From Synechococcales cyanobacterium CRU_2_2 (lineage in GTDB: Bacteria; Cyanobacteriota; Cyanobacteriia; PCC-9006; JAAUQQ01): a stretch of 64,000 nt of DNA. Location of the stretch: NCBI GenBank assembly GCA_012034805.1, contig JAAUOP010000006.1, forward strand, positions 1 through 64,000, in the 5' to 3' direction. A program made the translations under genes and the position numbers. Positions 38,980-48,280 of the stretch are shown here, piece after piece. The notes beneath the pieces are model-generated. The model saw only the letters and a program-made list of their open reading frames with translations, was not told the origin of the DNA and made no database searches. Position 1 is the stretch's first letter. The number at the start of each line of letters is the position of its first letter.

Positions 38980-39393
38980 ATGGTTGAATTGCCGTCGATT
39001 ACCATACAGACCGTTTGGGCGGTTCTCAATGATGAGGTAGATGATGCCACAGCCAATGCCTTGGTGTGGCAGGTGTTGGGCTATCGTTGGGTCGGCGATC
39101 GCCCCCAGGACGATCGCTGGAATAATCGCTGGAACACCGAAGCCGTCGCCCCAGACTGGCGCGACGCCTATCCAGAGCCTCCCAACTTCATTGAGAGCCG
39201 TCCGGCAACGGTCAAGCTGACGCGATCGATTCCACCGTCAGACAAACAATTGCTCAAGGAACAGCTTCAGTTTCAGGGCTACAAAATCGGTGAGTTGACG
39301 CCGCGCAAGACCCGCCGAGCCACGATCGCCAACTATCTGCTCAGTTATTTGAATCAGCTCAATCTCAACTCGCCAGAGGCAACCGAGTCATAG
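38980..39393 (+). CDS. DUF1823 family protein
   Basis: This is a 137-residue soluble protein of a family found in cyanobacteria and plants, function unknown. It has TVWAVLNDEVDDATANALVW, LGYRW, DWRDAYPEPPNFIESRPATV and the strongly conserved YKIGELTPRKTRRATIANYL. A short insertion (DRPQDDRWNNRWNTEA) sits after the LGYRW block. It follows ccmK4 by 23 bp, so a link to carboxysome function is possible but is only inferred from position. Its stop overlaps the end of the convergent kinase-like gene by 6 bp. Confidence 0.85.
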   Translation: MVELPSITIQTVWAVLNDEVDDATANALVWQVLGYRWVGDRPQDDRWNNRWNTEAVAPDWRDAYPEPPNFIESRPATVKLTRSIPPSDKQLLKEQLQFQGYKIGELTPRKTRRATIANYLLSYLNQLNLNSPEATES

Positions 39394-40583
39394 CTGGAGC
39401 TCGCGCTCCAGGGCTTCCGTATGCATCGGCATGGGGAGCCTGACCGTGACGCAGGTGCCCTCGGAGGTGCTGACGAGAGTGATATTACCGCCGTGCAGTT
39501 CGGTGCAGGTTTTGGCGATCGCCAGCCCCAGCCCAGCCCCAGTTTTGATCTTGGCATTCTCTGCTCGAAAGAATGGTTTGAACACATGATCTTGGTCGGC
39601 AGCGGGAATGCCCATGCCCTGATCTTGAATCAAAAACGTTGCCTCGGTTTTGTCGTAGGTGAGCACGAAGTCAACCTGGGTTTCGGGCAGGGAGTAGGTC
39701 AGCGCATTGACAAGCAAATTGCGGAGGATCGATCGCAAGAGCTTGGGATCGCCCTGGACAGAAATCGCCTCAGGTAGAAGTTTGCAAGTGATCCGGCAGG
39801 GTATGGCTTCGACAGAGAGCTCGGTCGAATCGTTTGCCGGCATACTTGCCACCAAATCCGTTACGAACTGGTTCAGATTGAGAACAACAGGCTCGAACTG
39901 GAGTAATCCCGTTTCCGATTGCCCCACCAAATCAGCGCATCATTGAGCAACGAAGTCATCAGTTTGACCGATTCGCGAATGCGCTTGAGGTGGCGATGGA
40001 TGCGCGCTTTGCTCCAGCCATCCCCGTAGTGTTCGATCAGTTCGTTGGATGACAAGATGACCGTCAGCGGTGTCCGATAGGCTCGAGAGAGCAGAGGCAA
40101 GAGCTGGGATTGTAGCGAGGCCAAAGGGTCAGCTGGGGGATGGGCCAAATCTGGGACTAGCTCGGTGATCCGGGGCTCGGAGGTATTTGGAGGTTTAGGC
40201 TCCGATCGCGTTGGACTCGAGGATCCAGATGCTCTTGCTTGGGCCAGTTGAGCCTTAACCTCTTCGAGTTCCTGGCGCTGGCCGACGATGAGCAACACTG
40301 CGAAATAGGCCAGTGCACCGAGCATGGGTGCAGTGAAGGCAAAACACAACAGAAAGCGATCGCGCATCAATTCCGTCACTGCCGCTTGATCCCCCTGGGG
40401 GAGGCGATCGCCGACAAAGTGGTAGAGCTGCGCCAGAAACAAGGCCCAAGCGATCGCCCCCACCGAGCTACTGATGAGCCAAAGCCGCAGCCGCAGCCGA
40501 GCCGATTGTTTTGCCGATGAACTGGCCGATGGACTGGCCGATGAACTGATCGGGTCAGATGGCTGATTTACAAACACGAACAC
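39388..40583 (-). CDS. Histidine-kinase-like protein lacking the phosphoacceptor His (frameshifted)
   Basis: Two membrane helices (LWLISSSVGAIAWALFLAQL and FAFTAPMLGALAYFAVLLIV) and a short coiled coil precede a HisKA-like dimerisation region. There the conserved SHEFRTPL reads SRAYRTPLTVILSSNELIEH, so Arg (CGA) replaces the His. The HATPase domain looks intact: N box LRNLLVNALTYS, G1 DQGMGIP, F box FKPFFRAEN, G2 TGAGLGLAIAK. The two frames join if one T (minus strand) is restored at the A3 run 39929-39931 (LNDALILVGQSETGLLQF). The GTG at 40583 is preceded by GAGG and gives about 398 residues; a longer ORF to 40808 has an atypical N-terminus. It may be a pseudokinase or ATP-dependent regulator. 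Confidence 0.8.
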
Positions 40584-40962
40584 GAGCCTCAGATTAATCA
40601 GCAAAAATGAACCAGACCCCTGCAACCCCCAAATCCTTCGAACAAACTCTGAACCACTCGGCGGAAGATTGCTCCCAACACACCTGAGTTTCTGGGGGCG
40701 GCTCAGAACCGAAATTTTTTCATGGCAAAATTTAGTCCATGACAGTATAAGGGGCAAAAGGGTCTTGCCGTTACCTGGGCAGAAATCCTCAACCTCGAAA
40801 CATCTCATCGATATCTCATCGATATCTCACCGACGCATTGGATTGAAGCGCACTAGAATGGAGTGGAGTTAGCAGATAACTCGCCAAATTTTGCTCGTCC
40901 GTTGCTCGTCCAGAGCCCGTTAATTTCTCCCACTCCCGTTCGACACCAGGATCTTTTGACCT

Positions 40963-42324
40963 ATGCCGCTGCCTGTCGTTGCCATTATCGGTCGCCCCAA
41001 TGTGGGCAAGTCTACCCTGGTGAATCGATTGGCCGGGGGGCGAGATGCCATTGTTCATGATGAGCCGGGGGTGACGCGCGATCGCACCTACCGAGAGGCC
41101 TACTGGAGCGATCGCGAGTTTCAAGTCGTCGATACCGGCGGACTGGTGTTCGCCGACGACACCGAATTTCTGCCGCTGATCCGCGAGCAGGCCATGCTGG
41201 CCATGGCCGAGGCAAGTGTCGCCATTTTGGTGGTCGATGGCCAAGCTGGCATTAATGCAGCGGACGAAAGCATTGCCGAGTGGCTCCGTCAGCAGAAGGT
41301 ACCGGTGTTGTTGGCCGTCAATAAATGTGAATCCGTGGGGCTCGGCAATGCCCAGGCCGGAGAGTTTTGGGGGCTTGGGCTCGGGGAGCCGATGCCGATT
41401 TCGAGCGTGCATGGTAGCGGTACGGGGGATTTGCTCGATCGGGTCATTGACTACTTTCCGGCCAAGGAAAATGATCAGGCGGAGGCTGCTGCCAGTGTTG
41501 CCATCATCGGCCGCCCCAACGTCGGCAAGTCTAGCTTGTTGAATGCCTTTGTGGGCGAGGGTCGGGCGATTGTCAGTCCGATTGCTGGAACGACCCGAGA
41601 TGCGATCGACACCCTCGTGGAGCGCGACGGCAAGACCTATCGCCTGATTGACACCGCTGGGATCCGCCGCAAACGCAGCATTGACTATGGCCCCGAATTT
41701 TTTGGTATCAACCGAGCCTTTAAGGCCATCCGCCGCTCCGACGTAGTTTTGCTGGTGATTGATGCCCTAGATGGCGTGACCGACCAAGACCAAAAGCTCG
41801 CTGGACGCATCGAGGAAGACGGGCGCGCCTGCATCATCGTCGTCAACAAATGGGACGCCGTCGATAAAGACTCAGGCACGATCTACGAAGTCGAAAAAGA
41901 ACTACGGGCGCGTCTCTACTTTCTCGATTGGGCTCCGATGATCTTTATCAGTGCCCACACCGGCCAACGGGTCGAAAAGATTTTGGGCCTAGTGGATGTG
42001 GCTGTGGTGCAGCACCAGCGCCGGGTGACGACCTCGGTGATCAACGAAGTGATTGAAGAAGCAGTGAGTTGGCAATCGCCACCGGCCAACCGCCAGGGCA
42101 AGCAGGGCAAAATTTATTATGGAACGCAGGTGACCAGTGCGCCGCCCACGATCGCCCTCTTCGTCAATGAACCCAAATACTTTGGTGAAGGCTATCGCCG
42201 CTATGTCGAACGTCAATTCCGTCAGGGCCTTGGCTTTAATGGCACACCGCTGCGGCTGATCTGGCGCGGCAAGCGCCAACGGGAAGCCGAGCGCACCCTC
42301 AACCGAGCCACCCGCGTCAAGTAG
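40963..42324 (+). CDS. der: Ribosome-assembly GTPase Der (EngA)
   Basis: Der has two tandem GTPase domains and acts in 50S subunit maturation. Both G1 motifs are present ([14 protein letters not shown] and [14 protein letters not shown]), with G3 DTGG and DTAGI and G4 NKCE and NKWD, and a C-terminal KH-like domain ([20 protein letters not shown]). Length 453 is standard. The EcfT-like gene follows 79 bp downstream, an arrangement common in cyanobacteria. Confidence 0.98.
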   Translation: MPLPVVAIIGRPNVGKSTLVNRLAGGRDAIVHDEPGVTRDRTYREAYWSDREFQVVDTGGLVFADDTEFLPLIREQAMLAMAEASVAILVVDGQAGINAADESIAEWLRQQKVPVLLAVNKCESVGLGNAQAGEFWGLGLGEPMPISSVHGSGTGDLLDRVIDYFPAKENDQAEAAASVAIIGRPNVGKSSLLNAFVGEGRAIVSPIAGTTRDAIDTLVERDGKTYRLIDTAGIRRKRSIDYGPEFFGINRAFKAIRRSDVVLLVIDALDGVTDQDQKLAGRIEEDGRACIIVVNKWDAVDKDSGTIYEVEKELRARLYFLDWAPMIFISAHTGQRVEKILGLVDVAVVQHQRRVTTSVINEVIEEAVSWQSPPANRQGKQGKIYYGTQVTSAPPTIALFVNEPKYFGEGYRRYVERQFRQGLGFNGTPLRLIWRGKRQREAERTLNRATRVK

Positions 42325-42403
42325 CCCAAGGACGCAGGCCGCCTCGCCTGACCGTTCATCGACAGTTCCGCCACCATCGTTCCGCCGCAATCGTTCCGCT
42401 GCA

Positions 42404-43462
42404 ATGGATATTCTGCGTTCCTTACCCCTGGGTCTTTACCTGGAGCAGCCCATCACCGGGCTGCATCGCTTAGATCCTCGGGTCAAGTTGGTTTGGTTGA
42501 TGGGCTTTTTGCTCACGCCGGTTCTGGCCAGTGATCTCTGGCGGATTGCACTGGTCTTTTTATTGGTCGCGCTGACCCTGGTGGCTCGGATTCCGTGGCG
42601 GGTGTGGCGGCAGCAGCTGGGCTGGCTTTCGACCCTGTGTTTGCTGATCTTTGTGATGACGGCCATCTCACCCGATGGTCTGCTCGCCAATCACACCGCC
42701 CATCGCCCTGGGGTGGATAGTCTCAGACTTGACGGCCCAGCGACGCCACCACCACTGCGGTCCAAGGCCACGCAAGCGCAACGGCAGCAAAGTCGAACCC
42801 CCAAAACGCGAACGAATCGGGGTACGGCACCCTCTATTGCGTCGTCCCCAAGCAGTGCTGAGCCAGACGCGCTCACGTTTGTCAGCAATGTTTTCGGCAA
42901 TGTTTTTAATGCTGATCGCTCCTACCGCTACATCCTCTTCCAGCAGTGGTTCATTACGATCTCCCAGCGATCGCTCGACCTCGCTATCCGCGTCAGCACG
43001 CTCATTTTCACCCTGATCTACAGCACTAATCTCTACCTTCTCACCACCGCTCCCGAAGAAATTACCGCTGGACTCGAAGACCTGATGCTGCCGCTGCGCT
43101 GGTTGGGCGTGCCGGTGACCGAGGTCGCGCTGACGTTGACGCTTTCCCTGCGCTATATCCCGCTCGTGCTCGAAGAGATCCAGAACCTGGGTCGCTCCAT
43201 TTGGACCCGCGCCATCAACTGGAAAGAGCTGGGGTTGCGTCGGGGGTTGAGGGTCTGGTTGATTGTGGCTGAACGCCTGCTCGAAAATTTGCTTCTGCGG
43301 GCTTCCCAGGCGGCGAATGCCATGCAAGTGCGCGGCTTCACCGGCCCCAATCGCCATCGGGTACAGTGGCACGAGCTGAAGCTAAAGCTGCCAGATTGGC
43401 TGGCGATCGCCACTCTCCTGCTCTTTTGTGGCCTACGCACTTGGATCGGCGGCGAGGGATAG
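42404..43462 (+). CDS. EcfT/CbiQ-family energy-coupling transporter transmembrane protein
   Basis: This is the membrane scaffold of an ECF-type (or CbiQ) vitamin or metal transporter. The N-terminal GLYLEQPITGLHRLDPRVKL is typical, and the coupling motif appears as ASQAANAMQVRGFTG near the C-terminus. A Ser/Pro/Arg-rich insert (about residues 105-155, PPPLRSKATQAQRQQSRTPK and beyond) separates the first and second groups of helices and is unusual. Neither the ATPases nor the substrate-binding component are in the window. It sits between der and yggS on the same strand. Confidence 0.88.
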   Translation: MDILRSLPLGLYLEQPITGLHRLDPRVKLVWLMGFLLTPVLASDLWRIALVFLLVALTLVARIPWRVWRQQLGWLSTLCLLIFVMTAISPDGLLANHTAHRPGVDSLRLDGPATPPPLRSKATQAQRQQSRTPKTRTNRGTAPSIASSPSSAEPDALTFVSNVFGNVFNADRSYRYILFQQWFITISQRSLDLAIRVSTLIFTLIYSTNLYLLTTAPEEITAGLEDLMLPLRWLGVPVTEVALTLTLSLRYIPLVLEEIQNLGRSIWTRAINWKELGLRRGLRVWLIVAERLLENLLLRASQAANAMQVRGFTGPNRHRVQWHELKLKLPDWLAIATLLLFCGLRTWIGGEG

Positions 43463-43553
43463 GATGCTGCATGCCCCCTGGGGTGTTTTGGCACGGCTCG
43501 ACGCTTGAATATTTCGTAAGTTTTGTCTATTTTTGTATGCCGTAGGAAGTGAT

Positions 43554-44276
43554 ATGTCAGACCCGTGTTCAGGAGATGGGCTGCTTGCGGAAGATGAACA
43601 AGCGGCGATCGCCGTCCGCATCCAAGCCATTCGCCAAACCTTGCCCAACACTGTCCGTTTGATCGCCGTCTCCAAAACCCACAGCGCCGCCCACGTTCGA
43701 GCCGCCTATGCTGCAGGCATTCGTGACTTCGGCGAAAACCGGGTTCAAGAAGCGATCGAAAAACAAGCCCAGCTGCAAGACCTCGCCGACGTCACCTGGC
43801 ACCTTCTTGGCCCTTTGCAAAGCAACAAAGCCCGCAAAGCCGTTGACCACTTTGACTGGATTCACTCCCTAGACAGCTTGGCCTTGGCGGAGCGCCTCGA
43901 TCGCATCGCTGCCGAGCAACAAAGGTCACCGCAAATTTGCCTGCAGGTCAAGCTACGCCATGATCCCAGCAAGAGCGGCTGGTCTCGGGATGAACTGTTT
44001 AGTCAATTGCCGCAGCTCTCTAAGTATAAAGAACTACGTATTTCTGGGGTGATGACGATCGCCCCCCTCGGCTTAGAAACCGTGGAAACCCTTAGATTAT
44101 TTGAGGAAGCACGCGATTTGGCTGAACAAGTACACGCTGAAGCAAAACGGCAGAGATGGTCTAATATGTTGATGAATCAGCTGTCAATGGGAATGTCCGA
44201 GGACTATCTGTTGGCCGTAAAAGCCGGTTCAACCCTGGTGAGGTTGGGTCGAACCATCTTTGGATCGAGGGGTTAG
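43554..44276 (+). CDS. yggS: YggS/PLPBP family pyridoxal-phosphate homeostasis protein
   Basis: This is a fold-type III PLP-binding protein without known enzymatic activity that keeps vitamin B6 and amino acid pools balanced. The lysine motif LIAVSKTHSAAHVRAAYAAG, DFGENRVQEA, WHLLGPLQSNKAR and MGMSEDYLLAVKAGSTLVRL (phosphate-binding) are all seen. The ATG at 43554 has GGAAG upstream. Its place before sepF and proC is conserved from Gram-positives to cyanobacteria. Confidence 0.95.
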   Translation: MSDPCSGDGLLAEDEQAAIAVRIQAIRQTLPNTVRLIAVSKTHSAAHVRAAYAAGIRDFGENRVQEAIEKQAQLQDLADVTWHLLGPLQSNKARKAVDHFDWIHSLDSLALAERLDRIAAEQQRSPQICLQVKLRHDPSKSGWSRDELFSQLPQLSKYKELRISGVMTIAPLGLETVETLRLFEEARDLAEQVHAEAKRQRWSNMLMNQLSMGMSEDYLLAVKAGSTLVRLGRTIFGSRG

Positions 44277-44810
44277 TTCCCTTCTTGTCGTCTATTTGGG
44301 GCGTGGGTAGCATAGGCACACACCTGGACGAACAAGCTCCCACAGATTTTTGTTCTTCCCCCCATCAACACCAGATCGACTTAGGCCAGCAATCCCGACG
44401 TTCCGCAGGGTGTTTCATGGGTTTGATTTTGTTCCGTCCTCATGACGTCATATACCTGGGTTGCATTTGCCCTATAATCCCGAATGCTCGAGCACCCCTT
44501 TGGAGCACTCGATTCCGGGGCGTTTCGCGACCGGCAACGAACTCGCTGACCCAAGAGCAATGTTGCGAGCCAGAATGCTAGTGGTTTTAAGCTACTTGGG
44601 CGACTGTGACCCGGTCGTAAACATTTGGTGTTACCCTCTTTGTGAAGTTTCGTTAAAGATACTTCACAGCCAGAGAGATTAGGTGCATCTTTAGCTGCAA
44701 GTCTCGCGTCTTCGACCTGTGGTGCTGGTTCGGATCTAAATGCTGGTTTCGTTAATGCATCGCTCGAGAATCTAAAAAAGCATTTACTGAGTTTTACTGG
44801 AGTGTGAACC
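44277..44810. other. Long leader or intergenic region before sepF
   Basis: This 534-bp gap contains a perfect palindrome ATGACGTCAT at 44442-44451 and a -10-like TATAAT at 44473-44478 without a matching -35. The rest has several short dyads (for example TCGAG and CTCGA near 44490-44520) but no ORF. A regulated sepF promoter is likely, but its position is not proven by the sequence. Confidence 0.4.
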
Positions 44811-45389
44811 GTGTCAATTTTCAATAGGCTGCGCGATTTCGTCGGCATGAACGAGGGAATGGAGTACGACTACGAGTATGACGAAATGGATGGTGAGGAG
44901 TATCAGAATCTCTACCAAGAAGAGAACCCTGCCCCCGTTGTTCAAGAAGAAGCCCCCCGCCGTCGTACCCGTGAGCGTTCTACTGTAATGACTACTACTT
45001 CTTCCTTAGGTTCCACTGGTGTAAGCAACGTGATTGGTATGCCCGGCGCGATCAATGGCCTCTCTGAGGTGGTGGTAATGGAACCCCGCTCATTCGAAGA
45101 GATGCCCCAAGCAATTCAGGCCATGCGCGAGCGCAAGTCTGTGGTGCTCAATCTCACCATGATGGATCCTGACCAAGCCCAGCGGGCTGTGGATTTTGTG
45201 GCCGGTGGTACCTATGCCATCGACGGTCACCAAGAGCGAGTGGGTGAGAGCATTTTCCTCTTTACGCCCAACTGTGTTCAGGTTGTAACCCAGCAAGAAA
45301 ACGCTGAGGCCGCCCCGACTGCTGCTCCGACTTATCAGGCTTCGGGTGCCCCTGCTTGGGCCAATAGCCAAATGCCCCTAGCGCAATAG
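44811..45389 (+). CDS. sepF: Cell division protein SepF
   Basis: SepF anchors FtsZ to the membrane and bundles it. The N-terminal amphipathic membrane anchor is [13 protein letters not shown], followed by an acidic Tyr-rich linker ([16 protein letters not shown]). The core has [40 protein letters not shown] and [15 protein letters not shown]. The start is a GTG at 44811, chosen because it gives the exact anchor helix. Length 192 is normal for cyanobacteria. It follows yggS and precedes proC. Confidence 0.97.
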   Translation: MSIFNRLRDFVGMNEGMEYDYEYDEMDGEEYQNLYQEENPAPVVQEEAPRRRTRERSTVMTTTSSLGSTGVSNVIGMPGAINGLSEVVVMEPRSFEEMPQAIQAMRERKSVVLNLTMMDPDQAQRAVDFVAGGTYAIDGHQERVGESIFLFTPNCVQVVTQQENAEAAPTAAPTYQASGAPAWANSQMPLAQ

Positions 45390-45436
45390 TGCCTCTCATC
45401 CCATCGGGCAGGATTTACCTCCAGTTGTCGTAGCTT

Positions 45437-45486
45437 GGGAGTTATAACTTGAGAGTCATAACTTGAGAGTCATAACTTGAGAGTCG
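45437..45486. repeat. 14-bp tandem repeat between sepF and proC
   Basis: Three and a half copies of GAGAGTCATAACTT occur, two of them exact, about 50 bp after the sepF stop. A GACAGCTTTAGGG-like duplication follows. Confidence 0.9.
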
Positions 45487-45671
45487 CAGCTTTAGGGTGA
45501 CAGCTTTAGGGCGGTTACTTTGGGTTTTGTCGAAGCGATTTAATTGAGCCAGCGCATCGAAGCGAAGTCAGGCAAGTTGGGTTAAACCGCTTGCCTTATT
45601 TTTTGGCTTTCATTCAGGGCGTGAATAAGGGTTTTAATAACACTAGATTCACGAAATAGGACGCAGTGGTT

Positions 45672-46481
45672 ATGGCTCCAAAGCTGGGCTTGGTGGGGGG
45701 TGGCGTGATGGGTACGGCGATTTTGTCACGGCTGCTTGCGCAGCAGATCTATCGCCCTGATGAGGTGTTAGTCAGCGAGCCCAGGGCAACGCAACGGGCG
45801 GAACTTGAGGCAGAGTATGGGGTGTTGACGACGGAGAGTACGCCCCTTGCAGCCGAAGCAGAGGTGCTGTTGCTGGCGATTAAGCCGCAGATTTTTGGGG
45901 TGATTGCTCAACAGCTCATGCGTCAGGCAGGGCAGTTTTCGGAGCAACTGGTTTTGTCGATTTTGGCCGGAACGCCTCTAAGTCATTTGGAAACTGGGTT
46001 TGCGGCTCAACCGATTGTGCGGGCCATGCCCAATACACCGGCGACAGTGGGGGCGGGCTGTACGGCGATCGCGCCCAATGCCTACGTGAAGCCCTATCAC
46101 CTCGCCCAGGCGCGCAGGATTTTTGAGGCGGTGGGCCAGGTGGTCGAGGTTCCGGAATCGATGATGGATGCGGTGACGGGACTGTCAGGGTCGGGGCCTG
46201 CCTACGTGGCGCTGATGGTGGAGGCGTTGGCAGATGGAGGGGTGCGTGCAGGGTTGCCGAGGGCGATCGCCCAGCAGTTGGCTCTGCAAACCGTGCGGGG
46301 AACAGCGGAACTGTTGGCGCAAACTGGGCAGCATCCGGCGGTGTTGAAGGATCAGGTCACCAGTCCGGGGGGAACAACGATCGCGGGGGTGGCAGCCTTG
46401 GAGCAGGCAGGCTTCCGCTCGGCGTTGATTGAGGCGGTGAGGGCGGCGAGCTTGCGATCGCAGGAACTCGGCAAGCTGTGA
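45672..46481 (+). CDS. proC: Pyrroline-5-carboxylate reductase
   Basis: ProC carries out the last step of proline synthesis, NAD(P)H-dependent reduction of pyrroline-5-carboxylate. The Rossmann motif LGLVGGGVMGTAILSRLL is at the N-terminus and the family signature appears as AVTGLSGSGPAYVALMVEAL with QVTSPGGTTIAGVAALEQAG near the C-terminus. Length is about 269. The ATG at 45672 starts MAPKLGLVGGG; a GTG six bases upstream is the alternative. Confidence 0.97.
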   Translation: MAPKLGLVGGGVMGTAILSRLLAQQIYRPDEVLVSEPRATQRAELEAEYGVLTTESTPLAAEAEVLLLAIKPQIFGVIAQQLMRQAGQFSEQLVLSILAGTPLSHLETGFAAQPIVRAMPNTPATVGAGCTAIAPNAYVKPYHLAQARRIFEAVGQVVEVPESMMDAVTGLSGSGPAYVALMVEALADGGVRAGLPRAIAQQLALQTVRGTAELLAQTGQHPAVLKDQVTSPGGTTIAGVAALEQAGFRSALIEAVRAASLRSQELGKL

Positions 46482-46524
46482 ACTATCGCTGTGTGGATGG
46501 GTTGTGAGAATTCGGGCACGCATC

Positions 46525-47357
46525 CTACGGTACGTCAGGGTTGATGCCTTGTTGGCGTAATAGTTCGGCGAGTCGGTCGGCACGTTGGCGTTCTGCTTCG
46601 GCGCGCTCCCGTTCCACTTCGGCGCGTTGGCGCTCTGTTTCTGCTTCTCGTCTGGCCTGATCTGCTGCTTGCTCAACCTGAGTGACTTTCTCGACGGCCA
46701 GGGTAATCGTTCTCCCTCGCGAGTCCACCAGCGCAGCCAGTAGCCATCGCGTTTTTCTTTCGCGCCCCGCCAGGTGCCCATCCAGAGGTTCATGGATGCA
46801 ATCCAATGGCGTCCGTTTTCGTCTGGGTTTTCGAGCTGATAGCGCCCGCCTTCTAGGGTGTAAACCTCCAGCAAGCCACCGTCGGGGTCAAAAATAACGT
46901 AGGTGGAGACACACAGGATTTGCTCGTAGAAAAACCACTTGCCGGGGGGAAAGGTGCGTTTGACGGAATACTCGCCGCCATCAGTGTCTGAAATAAATTC
47001 CATCACCACCGCTGGGGGAGTGCCTTCCAGGTGGGGGGTGTAGGCCTTGCGCTCTGAACGTTCGGGCTCTTTGACCTGGGGGACATAAAGCCAGTCGGGA
47101 GCTTTGATGATCAACTCCCCGTTAAGGGTTGCGCAGAGCCCAAAGTTGGAGGCGATCAGCATTGCAGGCTGGATCCATTGCGCCAGTTCAAGGCTCTCGC
47201 GTAGGGCTCCGGCAATTAGGGGTTGGCCAGTATTTTCCACGGGGGTTTCGTCTAGCTGAAAGCCCTCGGGCAGTTTTTCCCAGGTGACAGTGGGATCGGC
47301 GAGGGCGGTGATGGAAGACGGGCTACCTGAAGACGGGCTGATTGGGGTTGCAACCAT
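46525..47357 (-). CDS. Uma2 family endonuclease-like protein (frameshifted)
   Basis: The N-terminal frame carries the Uma2 core: PDWLYVPQVK, PPAVVMEFISDTDGGEYSVK, WFFYEQILCVSTYVIFDPDG and YWLRWWTREGERLPW. The other frame carries the coiled-coil tail, EKVTQVEQAADQARREAETE and following, ending LLRQQGINPDVP. One missing base at the CC pair near 46698-46699 would join them (LPWAVEKVTQVEQ), giving about 277 residues. It is convergent with proC. Confidence 0.82.
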
Positions 47358-47449
47358 GGGTGCCTTAAGGGTGCAGGTTTGGTTTTATGGTAGCGCGATC
47401 GCCATCCGATCCGGTTCACCGCCGGGCGCGTTGGGGGAGCGTTTCGCCG

Positions 47450-48154
47450 TTACGGGCTTTGTTCGTAGGCGGCGGTGGACTGGCCAATTTTCGGTTCCGT
47501 GCCCGCCAGCAGTCGCTCCAGGTTGGCCCGGTGCCGCAGAACCACAAAACCGGCACCCAGCAATGCAAACAGCAGATAGGGCAGTGTGGCCCCGGAGGCA
47601 AACATGGCGATCGCCATCACCCCCACTGCAATCAGCGACGACAGTGAGACAATCCGCGACACCGCCAGCACCAGCGCAAACGTTCCCAGCGCCGCCAGGG
47701 CCACCGGCCATTGCATCGCAAACAAAACCCCCAGCCCTGTTGCCACAGATTTGCCGCCTCGGAAGCCCAGCCACACCGGACGACTGTGGCCCAAGACTGC
47801 CAACAGGGCAGCCAAGGCGGCCAGCCAGTCTAAGATCACCGCCGGTGTCAATCCCAGGGTTGAGGCGGGCGGCCAGTCAGACAGGTCAGAACCTGCCTGT
47901 TGCCCCAGAAACCGCACCAGCAGCACCGCCGCCACGCCCTTGAGCACATCCACCATAAAAACCACCAGCGCTGGCCCCTTGCCCAAGACACGCAGCACAT
48001 TGGTTGCCCCAGTGCCACCGGAACCGTGATCTCGAATATCCAAACCACCGACCCAGCGGCCCGCCAGGTATCCCGTTGGAAACGAACCTAAGAGGTAGGC
48101 CAGCAACAGCAAACCGAAAGCGGCCAGCGCGGTCAACAGGGGCGTGGTCAACAT
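47450..48154 (-). CDS. plsY: Glycerol-3-phosphate acyltransferase PlsY
   Basis: PlsY transfers an acyl group from acyl-phosphate to glycerol-3-phosphate, the first step of phospholipid and glycolipid synthesis, in the plasma membrane. LLGSFPTGYLAGRWVGGLDI, RDHGSGGTGATNVLR (the glycine-rich motif) and LGHSRPVWLGFRGGKSVATG are diagnostic. Several membrane helices fill the 234 residues. It is the last gene of a minus-strand group running from a dienelactone hydrolase through mlaE, DUF3119 and DUF3086, which suggests an envelope-lipid function for the group. Confidence 0.96.
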   Translation of the reverse strand: MLTTPLLTALAAFGLLLLAYLLGSFPTGYLAGRWVGGLDIRDHGSGGTGATNVLRVLGKGPALVVFMVDVLKGVAAVLLVRFLGQQAGSDLSDWPPASTLGLTPAVILDWLAALAALLAVLGHSRPVWLGFRGGKSVATGLGVLFAMQWPVALAALGTFALVLAVSRIVSLSSLIAVGVMAIAMFASGATLPYLLFALLGAGFVVLRHRANLERLLAGTEPKIGQSTAAYEQSP

Positions 48155-48280
48155 AGGAATGTTTTGGAGATGAAGGGATGGGCGATCGAGCGATGGGGCG
48201 ATCGACTTTTATCATGCCATGGGCGGGGGATCTCGCTCCCATGCTCTCCCCTGGCCATTACCCTCGAAGTCCCCTGTCAG

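Noticed and set aside
47284-48029. Plus-strand ORFs opposite plsY and the neighbouring Uma2 gene
   Set aside because: They are Pro/Ala/Arg-rich antisense readings of plsY and the Uma2 gene.
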